Positions 24,938 through 33,438 of a DNA stretch of 35,989 nt are shown here, one piece after another. The notes beneath the pieces were generated by a model, which was not told where the DNA came from, made no database searches, and saw nothing but the letters and a program-made list of their open reading frames with translations. Position numbers and translations under genes: made by a program. Source of the stretch: Streptococcus danieliae (GTDB taxonomy: Bacteria; Bacillota; Bacilli; Lactobacillales; Streptococcaceae); assembly GCF_009767945.1 (NCBI RefSeq), contig NZ_WSRS01000006.1, positions 1 to 35,989 of the forward strand, given 5' to 3'. Numbering within the stretch: position 1 is the first letter of the stretch; each line of letters begins with the position of its first letter.

Positions 24938-25543
24938 TTATTTTGCTGCTGCGTAGAGTTCTGAAACCTTGTTCCAGTTTACCACGTTCCAGAAAGCTTT
25001 GATGTAGTCTGGGCGAAGGTTACGGTAGCTAACATAGTAGGCATGCTCCCAAACATCCAAACCAAGAAGTGGTTCTTGGCCATTCGACACTGGGTTATCT
25101 TGGTTGGCAGTCGAAACCACTTCCAATTTCCCTTCAGCATTAAGGACCAACCAAGCCCAACCAGACCCAAAACGAGTCGCTGCCGCTGCCGCAAAGGCTT
25201 CTTTGAAGACATCCATAGAACCAAAAGTCGCTTCAAGATCTGCGGCCAGCTCAGCAGATGGCGCTGTTTCTTCTGGCGTCATCATTTCCCAGAATAAAGA
25301 GTGGTTCATATGACCACCACCATTGTTGATGACAGCCTGACGAATATCTGCAGGAATGCTGTCGACATCCTTCAACAAGTCCACAACATCTGCAGTAACT
25401 TCAGGATGTTTTTCCAAAGCTGCATTCAAGTTGTTCACGTAAGCTTGATGATGCTTATCGTGGTGTAGATGCATGGTTTCCTGATCAATATAAGGCTCCA
25501 AAGCATCGTAGGCATATGGCAATTCAGGTACTGTATAAGACAT
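24938..25543 (-). CDS. sodA: Superoxide dismutase (Mn/Fe)
   Basis: This 201-aa cytosolic enzyme dismutates superoxide. Metal ligands are visible in [12 protein letters not shown] (His27), [11 protein letters not shown], and [11 protein letters not shown] (Asp and His). [11 protein letters not shown] and GSGWAWLVL place it in the streptococcal Mn-type/cambialistic group. AAAGAGGTGG precedes ATG 25543. It lies 53 nt downstream of holA on the same strand but has its own promoter. Confidence 0.96.
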   Translation of the reverse strand: MSYTVPELPYAYDALEPYIDQETMHLHHDKHHQAYVNNLNAALEKHPEVTADVVDLLKDVDSIPADIRQAVINNGGGHMNHSLFWEMMTPEETAPSAELAADLEATFGSMDVFKEAFAAAAATRFGSGWAWLVLNAEGKLEVVSTANQDNPVSNGQEPLLGLDVWEHAYYVSYRNLRPDYIKAFWNVVNWNKVSELYAAAK

Positions 25544-25571
25544 AATCCACCTCTTTCTTTCTTCTTATCTC

Positions 25572-25600
25572 ATCATACTTAAAAAACGCTGTCATTTCAA
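25572..25600 (-). promoter_or_regulatory. sodA promoter overlapping the end of holA
   Basis: On the reverse strand, TTGAAA, 17 bp, TATGAT. The -35 overlaps the last bases of holA, so sodA can be transcribed independently of it. Confidence 0.65.
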
Positions 25601-26637
25601 TTTTTCTGCTTGAGACCTTGTACCATCTCAATCATCAACAAATCCATGAGGTAAGCCTTGTCATAAAGCCCCGTTTTCATCTCATAATCCGTTTGAATAA
25701 TCTTTTGGTAAATGGTTCGCAGATAAATTGTCGGCAGGTTTTGGCTATCTCTTTGGGCAAAACGGACCCGGTAAGGATTGTAGCTGGTCCCTGTCAACCG
25801 CTTTAATTCAGCGACCAAGTTGGCCTCTGTTAAGGGACTCAAAAACCGCACATAAAGAAAGAGGCGAAAATGGCTTAACAATAGAGCCAAAATTTGGATA
25901 TCATCCTTACCCTGAAGGCGTAGGTCGGCCATCAAAGAACGAGCCGCCTCCAACCGCCCCTGTAAGAGATAATGTGTCAAATCAAAGAGATTATCCTGGA
26001 GTGTTTTAGGCAGCAGTTGCCGGAGTTCTTCAAGAGTCAGGGAAGCCGGAGAGCCATAATTCTCGATAAAAGCCAGATTTTGCCGTAAAAGGCTAATATT
26101 CAGCATCGATTTCTCCAGCAAAACATCCTGTAAATCAGTCCCCAACTGCCAACCGCGAACTTGTAACTCCTCCTGTAAAAAAGTCCGAAAGTCTTTTTCT
26201 TTGAGTTCCTGAGTTTCCAAGAGGAGGGACTGACGCTTGAGTAACTTGACCAAGCGGCGTTTACCATCCAGCTTACCTTCCGCAAAAAGGATCACCTTGG
26301 TAGTCGGACTCGGATTTTGCACATAGTCTTCAAAGCGCTTGAGGTCCTCGTCAGACAAATAGCGCTTGCGGCCGGTTGTCAAGTCCAAAAAGGAATCCAA
26401 TACTACCCATTTGCTGTCGGCGAAAAAAGGCAGGCTCTCCAATTCTTCTTGCACTTGGGCATAGGTAACTTCGCGCATATCCAAGCGACTCATACTTAAA
26501 TCGGCTGGATCAAAACCAATCTTCCTCAGTACCTCTTCTTTTAATAAGGAAAATTGCCCGACATCCTCCCCGGCTACTACCGTTATGACTGGGAAATCGG
26601 CTGCTGTCATTTTTTCTACTTGTCGAATCGCTATCAT
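25597..26637 (-). CDS. holA: DNA polymerase III delta subunit
   Basis: A 346-aa clamp-loader subunit opens the beta clamp at primers. The family N-terminus (VITVVAGEDVGQFSLLKEEVLRK) is present, with SMSRLDMRE and ESLPFFADSKWVVLD, and the C-terminal collar helices (LDLLMIEMVQGLKQ) are complete. AAGGGGG precedes ATG 26637. An extended -10 (TGCTAGAAT, reverse strand, about 26656-26664) is its likely promoter. In other streptococci holA also sits next to sodA. Confidence 0.93.
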   Translation of the reverse strand: MIAIRQVEKMTAADFPVITVVAGEDVGQFSLLKEEVLRKIGFDPADLSMSRLDMREVTYAQVQEELESLPFFADSKWVVLDSFLDLTTGRKRYLSDEDLKRFEDYVQNPSPTTKVILFAEGKLDGKRRLVKLLKRQSLLLETQELKEKDFRTFLQEELQVRGWQLGTDLQDVLLEKSMLNISLLRQNLAFIENYGSPASLTLEELRQLLPKTLQDNLFDLTHYLLQGRLEAARSLMADLRLQGKDDIQILALLLSHFRLFLYVRFLSPLTEANLVAELKRLTGTSYNPYRVRFAQRDSQNLPTIYLRTIYQKIIQTDYEMKTGLYDKAYLMDLLMIEMVQGLKQKN

Positions 26638-26706
26638 ACTGCCCCCTTTTTTTCTATTCTAGCAAAAATTTCGCAAACAGCCCATTTGAAATTTTTTAAA
26701 AAATTC

Positions 26707-26746
26707 TTGTGAAAAACTTTACAAATGAAAGCGAATTCGTTATAAT
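26707..26746 (+). promoter_or_regulatory. adhE promoter with Rex operator and cre site
   Basis: TTTACA (26718-26723), 17 bp, TATAAT (26741-26746). An 18-bp Rex-type operator TTGTGAAAAACTTTACAA (26707-26724) overlaps the -35. ATGAAAGCGAATTCGT (26725-26740) in the spacer matches the CcpA cre consensus WTGNAARCGNWWNCAW at 15 of 16 positions. NADH/NAD+ ratio and carbon catabolite control should therefore both act here. Confidence 0.8.
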
Positions 26747-26785
26747 GTTTAATGTGAAGTAATTAACAAATGTCAGGAGAAGCAT

Positions 26786-29434
26786 ATGACTGAAAAAACA
26801 CTTTCAAAAGAAGAAAAAGAACAATTGGCACAAGCCCACGTTGAGGCCTTGGTCAGCAAGGGCTTGACCGCCCTTGAGGAAATGCGCAAACTCAACCAGG
26901 AAGAGGTGGACTACATTGTTGCTAAGGCTTCTGTTGCAGCCCTAGATGCCCACGGAACCTTGGCCATGCATGCCTTCACTGAGACCGGACGGGGTGTTTT
27001 TGAGGATAAGGCAACCAAAAACCTCTTTGCCTGTGAGCATGTGGTCAACAATATGCGCCACACCAAAACAGTTGGGGTCATTGAAGAGGATGATGTGACT
27101 GGTCTGACCTTGATTGCAGAGCCTGTCGGTGTGATCTGTGGGATCACACCAACCACCAATCCGACTTCTACTGCCATCTTCAAGGCCTTGATTTCCTTGA
27201 AAACCAGAAATCCGATTGTTTTCGCCTTCCACCCATCGGCTCAAGAATCTTCTGCCCATGCGGCACGTGTTGTGCGCGATGCAGCCATCGCAGCCGGTGC
27301 TCCTGAAAACTGTATCCAATGGATTGAACAGCCATCGATGGAAGCCACTGCAGCCCTGATGAATCATGACGGGATCGCCACCATCCTCGCCACCGGTGGG
27401 AATGCTATGGTCCGCGCCGCTTACTCTTGTGGTAAACCAGCCCTAGGAGTGGGAGCCGGAAACGTACCAGCCTATGTTGAAAAATCAGCCAATGTTCGCC
27501 AGGCTGTTCATGACATTGTCATGTCCAAATCCTTCGACAACGGTATGGTCTGTGCCTCTGAACAAGCCGTGATTATCGACCAAGAAGTCTATGACGCTTT
27601 CGTCGAAGAGTTCAAATCCTACCATACCTATTTTGTGAACAAAAAAGAAAAGGCTCTGCTGGAAGAATTTTGCTTCGGAGCCAAAGCTAACGGCAAGAAC
27701 TGTGCCCTGGCCAAATTGAATCCAGCCATCGTAGGTAAACCAGCCAGCTGGATTGCGGAACAAGCTGGTTTCTCAGTTCCAGAAGGAACCAACATTCTCG
27801 CAGCCGAAGTCAGCCAAGTCGGCCCGAAAGAACCCCTAACGCGGGAAAAACTTTCTCCAGTTATCGCTGTTCTCAAAGCCGATTCCCGTGAAGACGGCTT
27901 GGAAAAAGCTCGTCAAATGGTTGAATTCGATGGCCTCGGTCACTCTGCCGCTATCCATACTGAGGATGCAGCCTTGGCCCAAGCATTTGGCAAATTGGTC
28001 AAAGCCATCCGGGTCATCTGGAACTCTCCTTCAACCTTCGGCGGTATCGGGGACGTTTACAACTCCTTCCTACCATCCCTCACCCTTGGCTGTGGCTCTT
28101 ACGGTCGCAACTCGATTGGTGATAACGTCAGCGCTGTTAATCTCTTGAACATCAAGAAAGTAGGAAGACGGAGAAATAATATGCAGTGGTTTAAAGTTCC
28201 TTCAAAAACATACTTCGAACGTGATTCGATCCAATACCTTCAAAAATGTCGGGATGTTGAACGGGTGATGATTGTCACAGACTCCTCTATGGTCGAATTC
28301 GGCTTCTTAGATCGCATCCTGGAACAATTGAATCTTCGCCGTAACAAAGTTGTTTACCAAATCTTTGCTGACGTTGAACCAGATCCAGATATCACAACGG
28401 TCTACAAGGGAACTGAAATGATGCGTAGCTTCAAACCTGATACCATCATTGCCCTTGGAGGAGGTTCGCCAATGGACGCAGCCAAGGTTATGTGGCTCTT
28501 CTATGAGCAACCAGAAGTTGATTTCCATGACCTGGTTCAAAAATTTATGGACATTCGGAAACGAGCTTTCAAATTCCCAGAACTCGGCAAGAAAACCAAA
28601 TTCATTGCCATCCCAACCACATCTGGTACTGGCTCTGAAGTGACACCATTTGCGGTTATTTCCGATAAAGCCAATAACCGTAAATACCCAATTGCCGACT
28701 ACTCCCTCACTCCAACAGTAGCCATTGTCGATCCAGCCTTGGTAATGACCGTCCCAGCTCATGTGACTGCAGACACCGGTATGGATGTCCTCACCCATGC
28801 TACTGAAGCCTATGTCTCAACCGTGGCCAATGACTTCACTGACGGCTTAGCCCTCCAAGCTATCAAACTCGTCTTTGAAAACTTGGAAAGCTCTGTGAAA
28901 AATGCCGACTTTGAATCCCGCGAAAAAATGCACAATGCATCCACAATCGCAGGAATGGCCTTCGCCAATGCCTTCCTAGGTATCTCCCACTCTATGGCCC
29001 ACAAGATTGGTGGTCGCTTCCACACAGTTCACGGCCGTACCAACGCCATTCTTTTGCCATATGTCATCCGTTATAACGGTACTCGTCCATCCAAAACTGC
29101 AACCTGGCCTAAGTACAACTACTACAAGGCCGACGAGAAATACCAAGATATTGCTCGGATGCTTGGACTCCCAGCTGCAACACCAGAAGAGGCTGTGGCT
29201 TCCTACGCCCAAGCTGTCTATGATCTCGGGAAACGGATCGGCATCGAAATGAACCTCAAAGCTCAAGGTATTGACGAAAAAGAACTCAAAGAGTATTCAC
29301 GTGAATTGGCCCTTCTAGCCTATGAAGACCAATGTACCCCAGCCAACCCACGCTTGGCTATGGTGGATCACATGCAGGAAATCATCGAAGATGCTTACTA
29401 CGGCTATAAAGAACGCCCAGGTCGCATCAAATAG
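26786..29434 (+). CDS. adhE: Bifunctional acetaldehyde-CoA/alcohol dehydrogenase
   Basis: The 882-aa fusion enzyme reduces acetyl-CoA to acetaldehyde and then to ethanol, regenerating NAD+ in mixed-acid fermentation. Residues 1 to about 440 form the aldehyde dehydrogenase half, with the nucleophile Cys256 in NGMVCASEQ. From about 460 is the iron-dependent alcohol dehydrogenase, with nucleotide-binding GGGSPMDAAK and iron-binding segments DVLTHATEAY and HSMAHKIGGRFHTVHGR. It assembles into filaments (spirosomes) in other bacteria. AGGAGAAGC precedes ATG 26786. It is monocistronic with a terminator. Length is normal and both halves are intact. Confidence 0.97.
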   Translation: MTEKTLSKEEKEQLAQAHVEALVSKGLTALEEMRKLNQEEVDYIVAKASVAALDAHGTLAMHAFTETGRGVFEDKATKNLFACEHVVNNMRHTKTVGVIEEDDVTGLTLIAEPVGVICGITPTTNPTSTAIFKALISLKTRNPIVFAFHPSAQESSAHAARVVRDAAIAAGAPENCIQWIEQPSMEATAALMNHDGIATILATGGNAMVRAAYSCGKPALGVGAGNVPAYVEKSANVRQAVHDIVMSKSFDNGMVCASEQAVIIDQEVYDAFVEEFKSYHTYFVNKKEKALLEEFCFGAKANGKNCALAKLNPAIVGKPASWIAEQAGFSVPEGTNILAAEVSQVGPKEPLTREKLSPVIAVLKADSREDGLEKARQMVEFDGLGHSAAIHTEDAALAQAFGKLVKAIRVIWNSPSTFGGIGDVYNSFLPSLTLGCGSYGRNSIGDNVSAVNLLNIKKVGRRRNNMQWFKVPSKTYFERDSIQYLQKCRDVERVMIVTDSSMVEFGFLDRILEQLNLRRNKVVYQIFADVEPDPDITTVYKGTEMMRSFKPDTIIALGGGSPMDAAKVMWLFYEQPEVDFHDLVQKFMDIRKRAFKFPELGKKTKFIAIPTTSGTGSEVTPFAVISDKANNRKYPIADYSLTPTVAIVDPALVMTVPAHVTADTGMDVLTHATEAYVSTVANDFTDGLALQAIKLVFENLESSVKNADFESREKMHNASTIAGMAFANAFLGISHSMAHKIGGRFHTVHGRTNAILLPYVIRYNGTRPSKTATWPKYNYYKADEKYQDIARMLGLPAATPEEAVASYAQAVYDLGKRIGIEMNLKAQGIDEKELKEYSRELALLAYEDQCTPANPRLAMVDHMQEIIEDAYYGYKERPGRIK

Positions 29435-29440
29435 TTCTTT

Positions 29441-29469
29441 AAAACAGATCGGTCTTCCGGTCTGTTTTT
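29441..29469. terminator. Terminator between adhE and comEC
   Basis: AAAACAGATCGG (29441-29452) pairs with CCGGTCTGTTTT (29457-29468) around a TCTT loop, then T. The comEC stop lies just beyond, so both transcripts may use it. Confidence 0.85.
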
Positions 29470-29470
29470 C

Positions 29471-31738
29471 TTATTCTTCGAGATCTACCTCCAGGGTGGT
29501 CTTGGCAACTGTTTCCAGTTGCCAAGACCACCAGCCGTAGAAACGGATGGCACCGTCCTGATCGGTTCGGTACCAGGGAATCCCCCTTTCCCGGAGTCGT
29601 TCCAAGGTTTCCTCGTGGGGATGGTGGTAGCGATTGTCTTGGCCAGCTGAGATTAGGGCGAGGCTAGGATGAAGGTGGTCTAAAAATTCCGGGGTCGAGG
29701 AACCCTTACTGCCATGGTGGCCGAGTTTGAGGACGTCAACAGGCAAGTTAGGATAGGTTTCTACCAACACCTTTTCCCCCTCTTTTTCCAAGTCTCCTGT
29801 AAAAAGAAAACGTGTCTGATAAAACTGGCCGTAGAGAACCAAGGAATCATTGTTGTCTCCCTGGCCCTCTTCTAAGGGATAGAGGGCTTGGAGTTGGCTA
29901 TCAAACAGAGGCCAAGTTTGACCAGCTTCAACGAGGTGAATCTGGGCTTGGGTGGCCTGTAATTTTTCCAAGAAGCCGGGCTTGTTGAGGCTACCTGGGC
30001 TGACATAGATATGGGAGATGGGGATGGCCTGATCAACTACCAAAAGATCACCAACATGGTCGGCATCTGGGTGGGTCAAGAAAACCTGGTCTAGGTGGTC
30101 AATCCCTCTGGATTTGAGATAGGGAATCAAGCGGTAGTCGGCATTGGCTTTTTCAGGCTGTTTGGGTTTGGGGCCAAAGCTGACCTTACCTCCAACATCA
30201 ATCAGAGCCTGACGGCCCTGCCAATCCCTAAGAAAAATACTATCGCCCTGACCAATGTTCACAATAGTGATTTCATTGATCAGGGGATATTTGGTCAAAA
30301 ATAAACCGATCAAAAACAGGGACAAATAGAGGTAGACCTGTCTTTTTTGGGATCGTAGGTCCCACATCAAGGCCAGGCAGACCAATAAAAATAGAAAGAG
30401 GGGAAGGGAGGGCTGACCGAGAATAATAGGGCCGGGTAACTGAGCTTGCACCTTTTGTAAAAAACCATCCAAGCCTTGTAAAAAGCCATTAACCTCTTCT
30501 CCTTTTGTCACAGGAACCAAAGCAATCAAGGCTAAAAAAAGCGGCAAGAGCAGGCGGTCAAACAGTAAGGACAAAAGGACGGTCAAAAAAATCCCCAAGG
30601 GTTGGTATTCACTGAAAAACAGACTGAGAATGGGTAGGCTGGCTAAGGCTAGGATTAGGGCTTGTTTCCAACCACTGGCTAAGCGACGATCTTGGGCTAA
30701 AACCTGCAAGATAAAGGTAAAAAGGAGCGACAAAAGGGCGCCCATATCTTGAAAATACTGAGGGGTAAAGGCCGCCATCAGTAGAATCAGGCTCCAAAAT
30801 TGTCGCATGCCCCGCAGGCCCAAGAGGGCAAGCTGTTGCTGCACGAGCGCACGTAAGACAGAAGGACTCCAGCCTGTTAGGCCAGCATAGGCAAAGGAAA
30901 AGAGCCATTGTAGCTGATTGAGGCTCTCCTTGGTTACGCCGAATCTAGCCAAGCAGCGGCGGTAAAGTTTCGTAAAAAAAGCAACCTGCATACCGGAAAG
31001 GGCAAAGAGATGGAAAATCCCCAGCTGACGGTAGACCTGGCCCCGCTCCGCAAAACTGGCCGGCAAGTAGCCTAGAAGCAAACCAGTCATGTAAGAAGCT
31101 AGTTCTGCGGGATAGGTCGCTTGGATCCAATGAATCCAGTTCGCCCGCCAAATCCTTAACTGGTCCACCGGATTCCAAGACTCCTGCCAGACTACACTCT
31201 CTAACCGCTTAATCTTCAGAGTGTGATAAATCCCTTGATTGGCTAGATAGGCCCGGTAATCAAAGCCACCAAAATTCTCCTGTGCCCGTGCTTGTCCCAG
31301 CTCACCTGTAATCCTGACAAGAGGCAGTCCTCCTCCTCTTTGCAAATAGGCTAGATCTTCTCCTTCCTGTAAACGGTAGCTAAAACGATAGAGATGGTCA
31401 TCCCATTTGGCCAGACCTTTTAGGCTATCAGCTTCATACACCAAACTATCAGGGAGCAAGAACACCTGGGCGGGTGCCTCGACTTCTGCTGCCGCCTTTT
31501 GGTGAGCCAACTCCAGTCTCCCCTGCCAGCTTGCAAGTAAAACCAAAAGAAGCAAACCAGTCCCTAGCCAGACCTTTCGCCCCTGATTGCGATAAAGGCA
31601 GCAACAGACCAAGAGCCAGAGGGCTAGGAGCAGAGGATGACCAGTCCACCAGCTGTAATAAGATAAAGCTACCAGCAAAGCTAGGTGAGGCAGGGACAGC
31701 TGCTGGGATAGGTCTTGCAGAATCTGTTTGAAGGCCAT
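29471..31738 (-). CDS. comEC: Competence DNA-uptake channel ComEC/Rec2
   Basis: The protein (755 aa from ATG 31738) forms the membrane pore that imports single-stranded DNA. It has two early membrane helices, an OB-like outer domain (VFLLPDSLVYEADSLKG...), the multi-helix competence domain (GLLLGYLPASFAERGQVYRQLGIFHLFALSGMQ) and a C-terminal metallo-beta-lactamase-type nuclease domain with THPDADHVGD and LGHHGS. ATG 31738 is favoured because AGGGG, overlapping the comEA stop, lies 8 nt before it and the first helix follows at the usual distance. ATG 31765 would overlap comEA. It is the second gene of the late competence comEA-comEC pair and appears intact. Confidence 0.92.
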   Translation of the reverse strand: MAFKQILQDLSQQLSLPHLALLVALSYYSWWTGHPLLLALWLLVCCCLYRNQGRKVWLGTGLLLLVLLASWQGRLELAHQKAAAEVEAPAQVFLLPDSLVYEADSLKGLAKWDDHLYRFSYRLQEGEDLAYLQRGGGLPLVRITGELGQARAQENFGGFDYRAYLANQGIYHTLKIKRLESVVWQESWNPVDQLRIWRANWIHWIQATYPAELASYMTGLLLGYLPASFAERGQVYRQLGIFHLFALSGMQVAFFTKLYRRCLARFGVTKESLNQLQWLFSFAYAGLTGWSPSVLRALVQQQLALLGLRGMRQFWSLILLMAAFTPQYFQDMGALLSLLFTFILQVLAQDRRLASGWKQALILALASLPILSLFFSEYQPLGIFLTVLLSLLFDRLLLPLFLALIALVPVTKGEEVNGFLQGLDGFLQKVQAQLPGPIILGQPSLPLFLFLLVCLALMWDLRSQKRQVYLYLSLFLIGLFLTKYPLINEITIVNIGQGDSIFLRDWQGRQALIDVGGKVSFGPKPKQPEKANADYRLIPYLKSRGIDHLDQVFLTHPDADHVGDLLVVDQAIPISHIYVSPGSLNKPGFLEKLQATQAQIHLVEAGQTWPLFDSQLQALYPLEEGQGDNNDSLVLYGQFYQTRFLFTGDLEKEGEKVLVETYPNLPVDVLKLGHHGSKGSSTPEFLDHLHPSLALISAGQDNRYHHPHEETLERLRERGIPWYRTDQDGAIRFYGWWSWQLETVAKTTLEVDLEE

Positions 31739-31748
31739 CTGCCAACCC

Positions 31749-32387
31749 CTAATCAATCTGGACATGATCCTTGATTTTTTCCAAGGTTTTCTCACCAATG
31801 CCGGATACTTGTTTCAAATCGTCAATCGATTTGAAACCGCCATTTTGGTTGCGAAAGGCTAGGATATCTTCGGCCCGTTTCTTACCAATTCCGGGAATTT
31901 TTTGCAAGTCTTCAGCACTGGCCTGGTTGAGATTGATTTTGCCAGAATCAGCCGAGCTGGCAGTAAGGCCACCAACTGGTCCGACTGGTCCGGCCGAGGT
32001 AGCTGCTGGTATTTCTCCTTGATGAGGGACATAGACAATAGCCTCGTCTTTGAGCAGTTGTGCCAAATTAAGGCCATTGGGATCAGCCTCCGACGTTAGA
32101 CCACCCGCCTTTTGAATGGCTGTCTGAGCACGTGCCGGACTTACTAATTCATAAACCCCCGGCTTCTGCACAGCGCCCTTGACATCCACCGTAATCTTCC
32201 CAGTCTCGGTCCCTACCTGCGCTGAGGCACTGCTGCTTTGTGTCGCCTTCGTCGTCGACAACAAGGGAGTGCTGGCTTGAGATTGGGCCTCCGGTGTCAG
32301 CTGTTTATAGATCAAAAAAGCCACCACTCCCAGGACCAGGAGCAGTGGCAAGGCATTTTGGCGAAGTAGTTCTTTCCAATTGTGCAT
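31749..32387 (-). CDS. comEA: Competence DNA receptor ComEA
   Basis: This 212-aa membrane-anchored protein binds double-stranded DNA outside the membrane. Order: a signal-anchor (about 12-30), a Ser/Thr/Gln-rich linker, an SLBB-type domain (ITVDVKGAVQKPGVYEL), a Gly/Pro linker, and a C-terminal double helix-hairpin-helix (INLNQASAEDLQKIPGIGKKRAEDIL...VSGIGEKTLEKI). ATG 32387 (MHNWKELL) is preferred because GGAGG lies 7 nt before it; the upstream in-frame codons overlap plsC. A SigX-type com box sits 21 nt upstream. comEC follows closely. Confidence 0.93.
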   Translation of the reverse strand: MHNWKELLRQNALPLLLVLGVVAFLIYKQLTPEAQSQASTPLLSTTKATQSSSASAQVGTETGKITVDVKGAVQKPGVYELVSPARAQTAIQKAGGLTSEADPNGLNLAQLLKDEAIVYVPHQGEIPAATSAGPVGPVGGLTASSADSGKINLNQASAEDLQKIPGIGKKRAEDILAFRNQNGGFKSIDDLKQVSGIGEKTLEKIKDHVQID

Positions 32388-32407
32388 GAGCATTCCTCCT
32401 ACTTTTT

Positions 32408-32415
32408 TATTCGGA
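32408..32415 (-). promoter_or_regulatory. Com box (SigX/ComX promoter) for comEA-comEC
   Basis: The reverse strand reads TCCGAATA, matching the relaxed cin/com box TNCGAATA (canonical TACGAATA), preceded by a long T-rich run as is typical. It lies between the plsC stop and the comEA start. Confidence 0.7.
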
Positions 32416-32430
32416 AAAAAAAGAAAAAAA

Positions 32431-33171
32431 CTAATCCACATCAAGATTGGGTTGGTAGACAAAAGAGGCGATCCAGCTAAAGAGGACCGTCAAGAGGATC
32501 AGCACCACAACTAGCAGCAAGACCACAAGACGGATCGGCAGGAGCAACCAGGTTAAAAGGCTGCGTTTTTGCGGTTGAATCTCGGCTTCCAGTTGCTGAA
32601 AAGAGGCTTGGATTCGTTCAGCGACACGGTTGACGCCATCCGCATTCATCCGTTTGATGTCGCTAATGTCCAGACTATCCCCGATCCGAATGGTAACCGG
32701 CTCGCCCTTCAAGAGTCCCCCAATGCTTGTCGGACCTTGGTAAAAGGCCGGTACAATCGGTACCTTGGCTGTTTTGGCAATGACCGCGACACCACCCTTC
32801 AGCTCTGAAGAATGGCGAGATCCTGATGGGAAAAGCATGAGGGAAAAAGCACTTTTGCGCAGCATCCGGACAGGGTATTTGAGGACTTCTTGGCTGGGAT
32901 TCTCCCGATCCACGGGGAAGGCGCCACACATCCGAATCCACCACCCCAGCACACGGTTGCGAAACAATTCCTGCTTGGCCATAATAATAAAACGCTTAGG
33001 CCGGGCTGCAAAGGCCAGATAGACGGGGTCCCAAAGCGTTTTGTGAGGAGCTACCAGCACATAGTTGCTCTCGGGATCGGGTAATTTGTCAAGATTTTCA
33101 TAGCGCGTAGGTCCATTCACAGCCCATAACAAGAGGGCTACCAGACTTCGCAGATAGGCATAAAACATCAT
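32431..33171 (-). CDS. plsC: 1-acyl-sn-glycerol-3-phosphate acyltransferase
   Basis: A 246-aa membrane enzyme acylates lysophosphatidic acid to phosphatidic acid. The catalytic HX4D is APHKTLWDPV; the substrate motif is FPSGSRHS, the streptococcal variant of FPEGTRS; the fourth motif is VPIVPAFYQGP. There is an N-terminal hydrophobic segment and an unusually strong C-terminal helix (LLLPIRLVVLLLVVVLILLTVLF), ending in QPNLDVD. Start is 33171 or the adjacent 33168, with only a weak site before it. comEA follows 43 nt downstream; its com box lies beyond the plsC stop. A structured leader precedes plsC. Confidence 0.9.
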   Translation of the reverse strand: MMFYAYLRSLVALLLWAVNGPTRYENLDKLPDPESNYVLVAPHKTLWDPVYLAFAARPKRFIIMAKQELFRNRVLGWWIRMCGAFPVDRENPSQEVLKYPVRMLRKSAFSLMLFPSGSRHSSELKGGVAVIAKTAKVPIVPAFYQGPTSIGGLLKGEPVTIRIGDSLDISDIKRMNADGVNRVAERIQASFQQLEAEIQPQKRSLLTWLLLPIRLVVLLLVVVLILLTVLFSWIASFVYQPNLDVD

Positions 33172-33278
33172 TTCTGCTCTCTAAAACGTAAACAACCATC
33201 CTAATGATTGAGAAAGAAAGAGAATTTCCTTTCTTAGGCTACCAGCACGAATCCTCTAATAGGAAAAGACTGGCACGA

Positions 33279-33361
33279 GTTCCCTAGGAACCTATCCGCC
33301 TTACGTTTGGCTTTCTGCGGATAGGTCACTTTCCTGATCATTTTATAGGATTCTAGGGAAC
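33279..33361 (-). ncRNA. Structured 5' leader of plsC (candidate cis-acting RNA)
   Basis: Two nested perfect inverted repeats are present: outer GTTCCCTAG (33279-33287) with CTAGGGAAC (33353-33361), and inner CCTATCCGC (33291-33299) with GCGGATAGG (33317-33325). The predicted plsC promoter at 33373-33401 would place all of this in the plsC 5' untranslated region. On the plus strand the outer arm is followed by T7, so it could instead be a rightward terminator, though no rightward gene precedes it. It matches no riboswitch I recognise. Confidence 0.45.
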
Positions 33362-33372
33362 CTTTTTTTGAC

Positions 33373-33401
33373 ATTATACCCCAAGCTTTTACAGCACGCA
33401 A
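33373..33401 (-). promoter_or_regulatory. Probable plsC promoter
   Basis: On the reverse strand, TTGCGT, 17 bp, TATAAT. The start point would be near 33366, giving a leader of about 195 nt to plsC. Confidence 0.6.
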
Positions 33402-33438
33402 ATAGTATTTTTGTACCAAATCTGATAAGATAGGAGGT

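Noticed and set aside
31739-31798. Longer N-termini for ComEC (starts at 31765 or 31798)
   Set aside because: They overlap comEA coding sequence; ATG 31738 has a well-placed AGGGG and puts the first helix at the normal distance.
32388-32462. Longer ComEA N-terminus running into plsC
   Set aside because: It would place the start upstream of the com box, and GGAGG is correctly spaced for ATG 32387.
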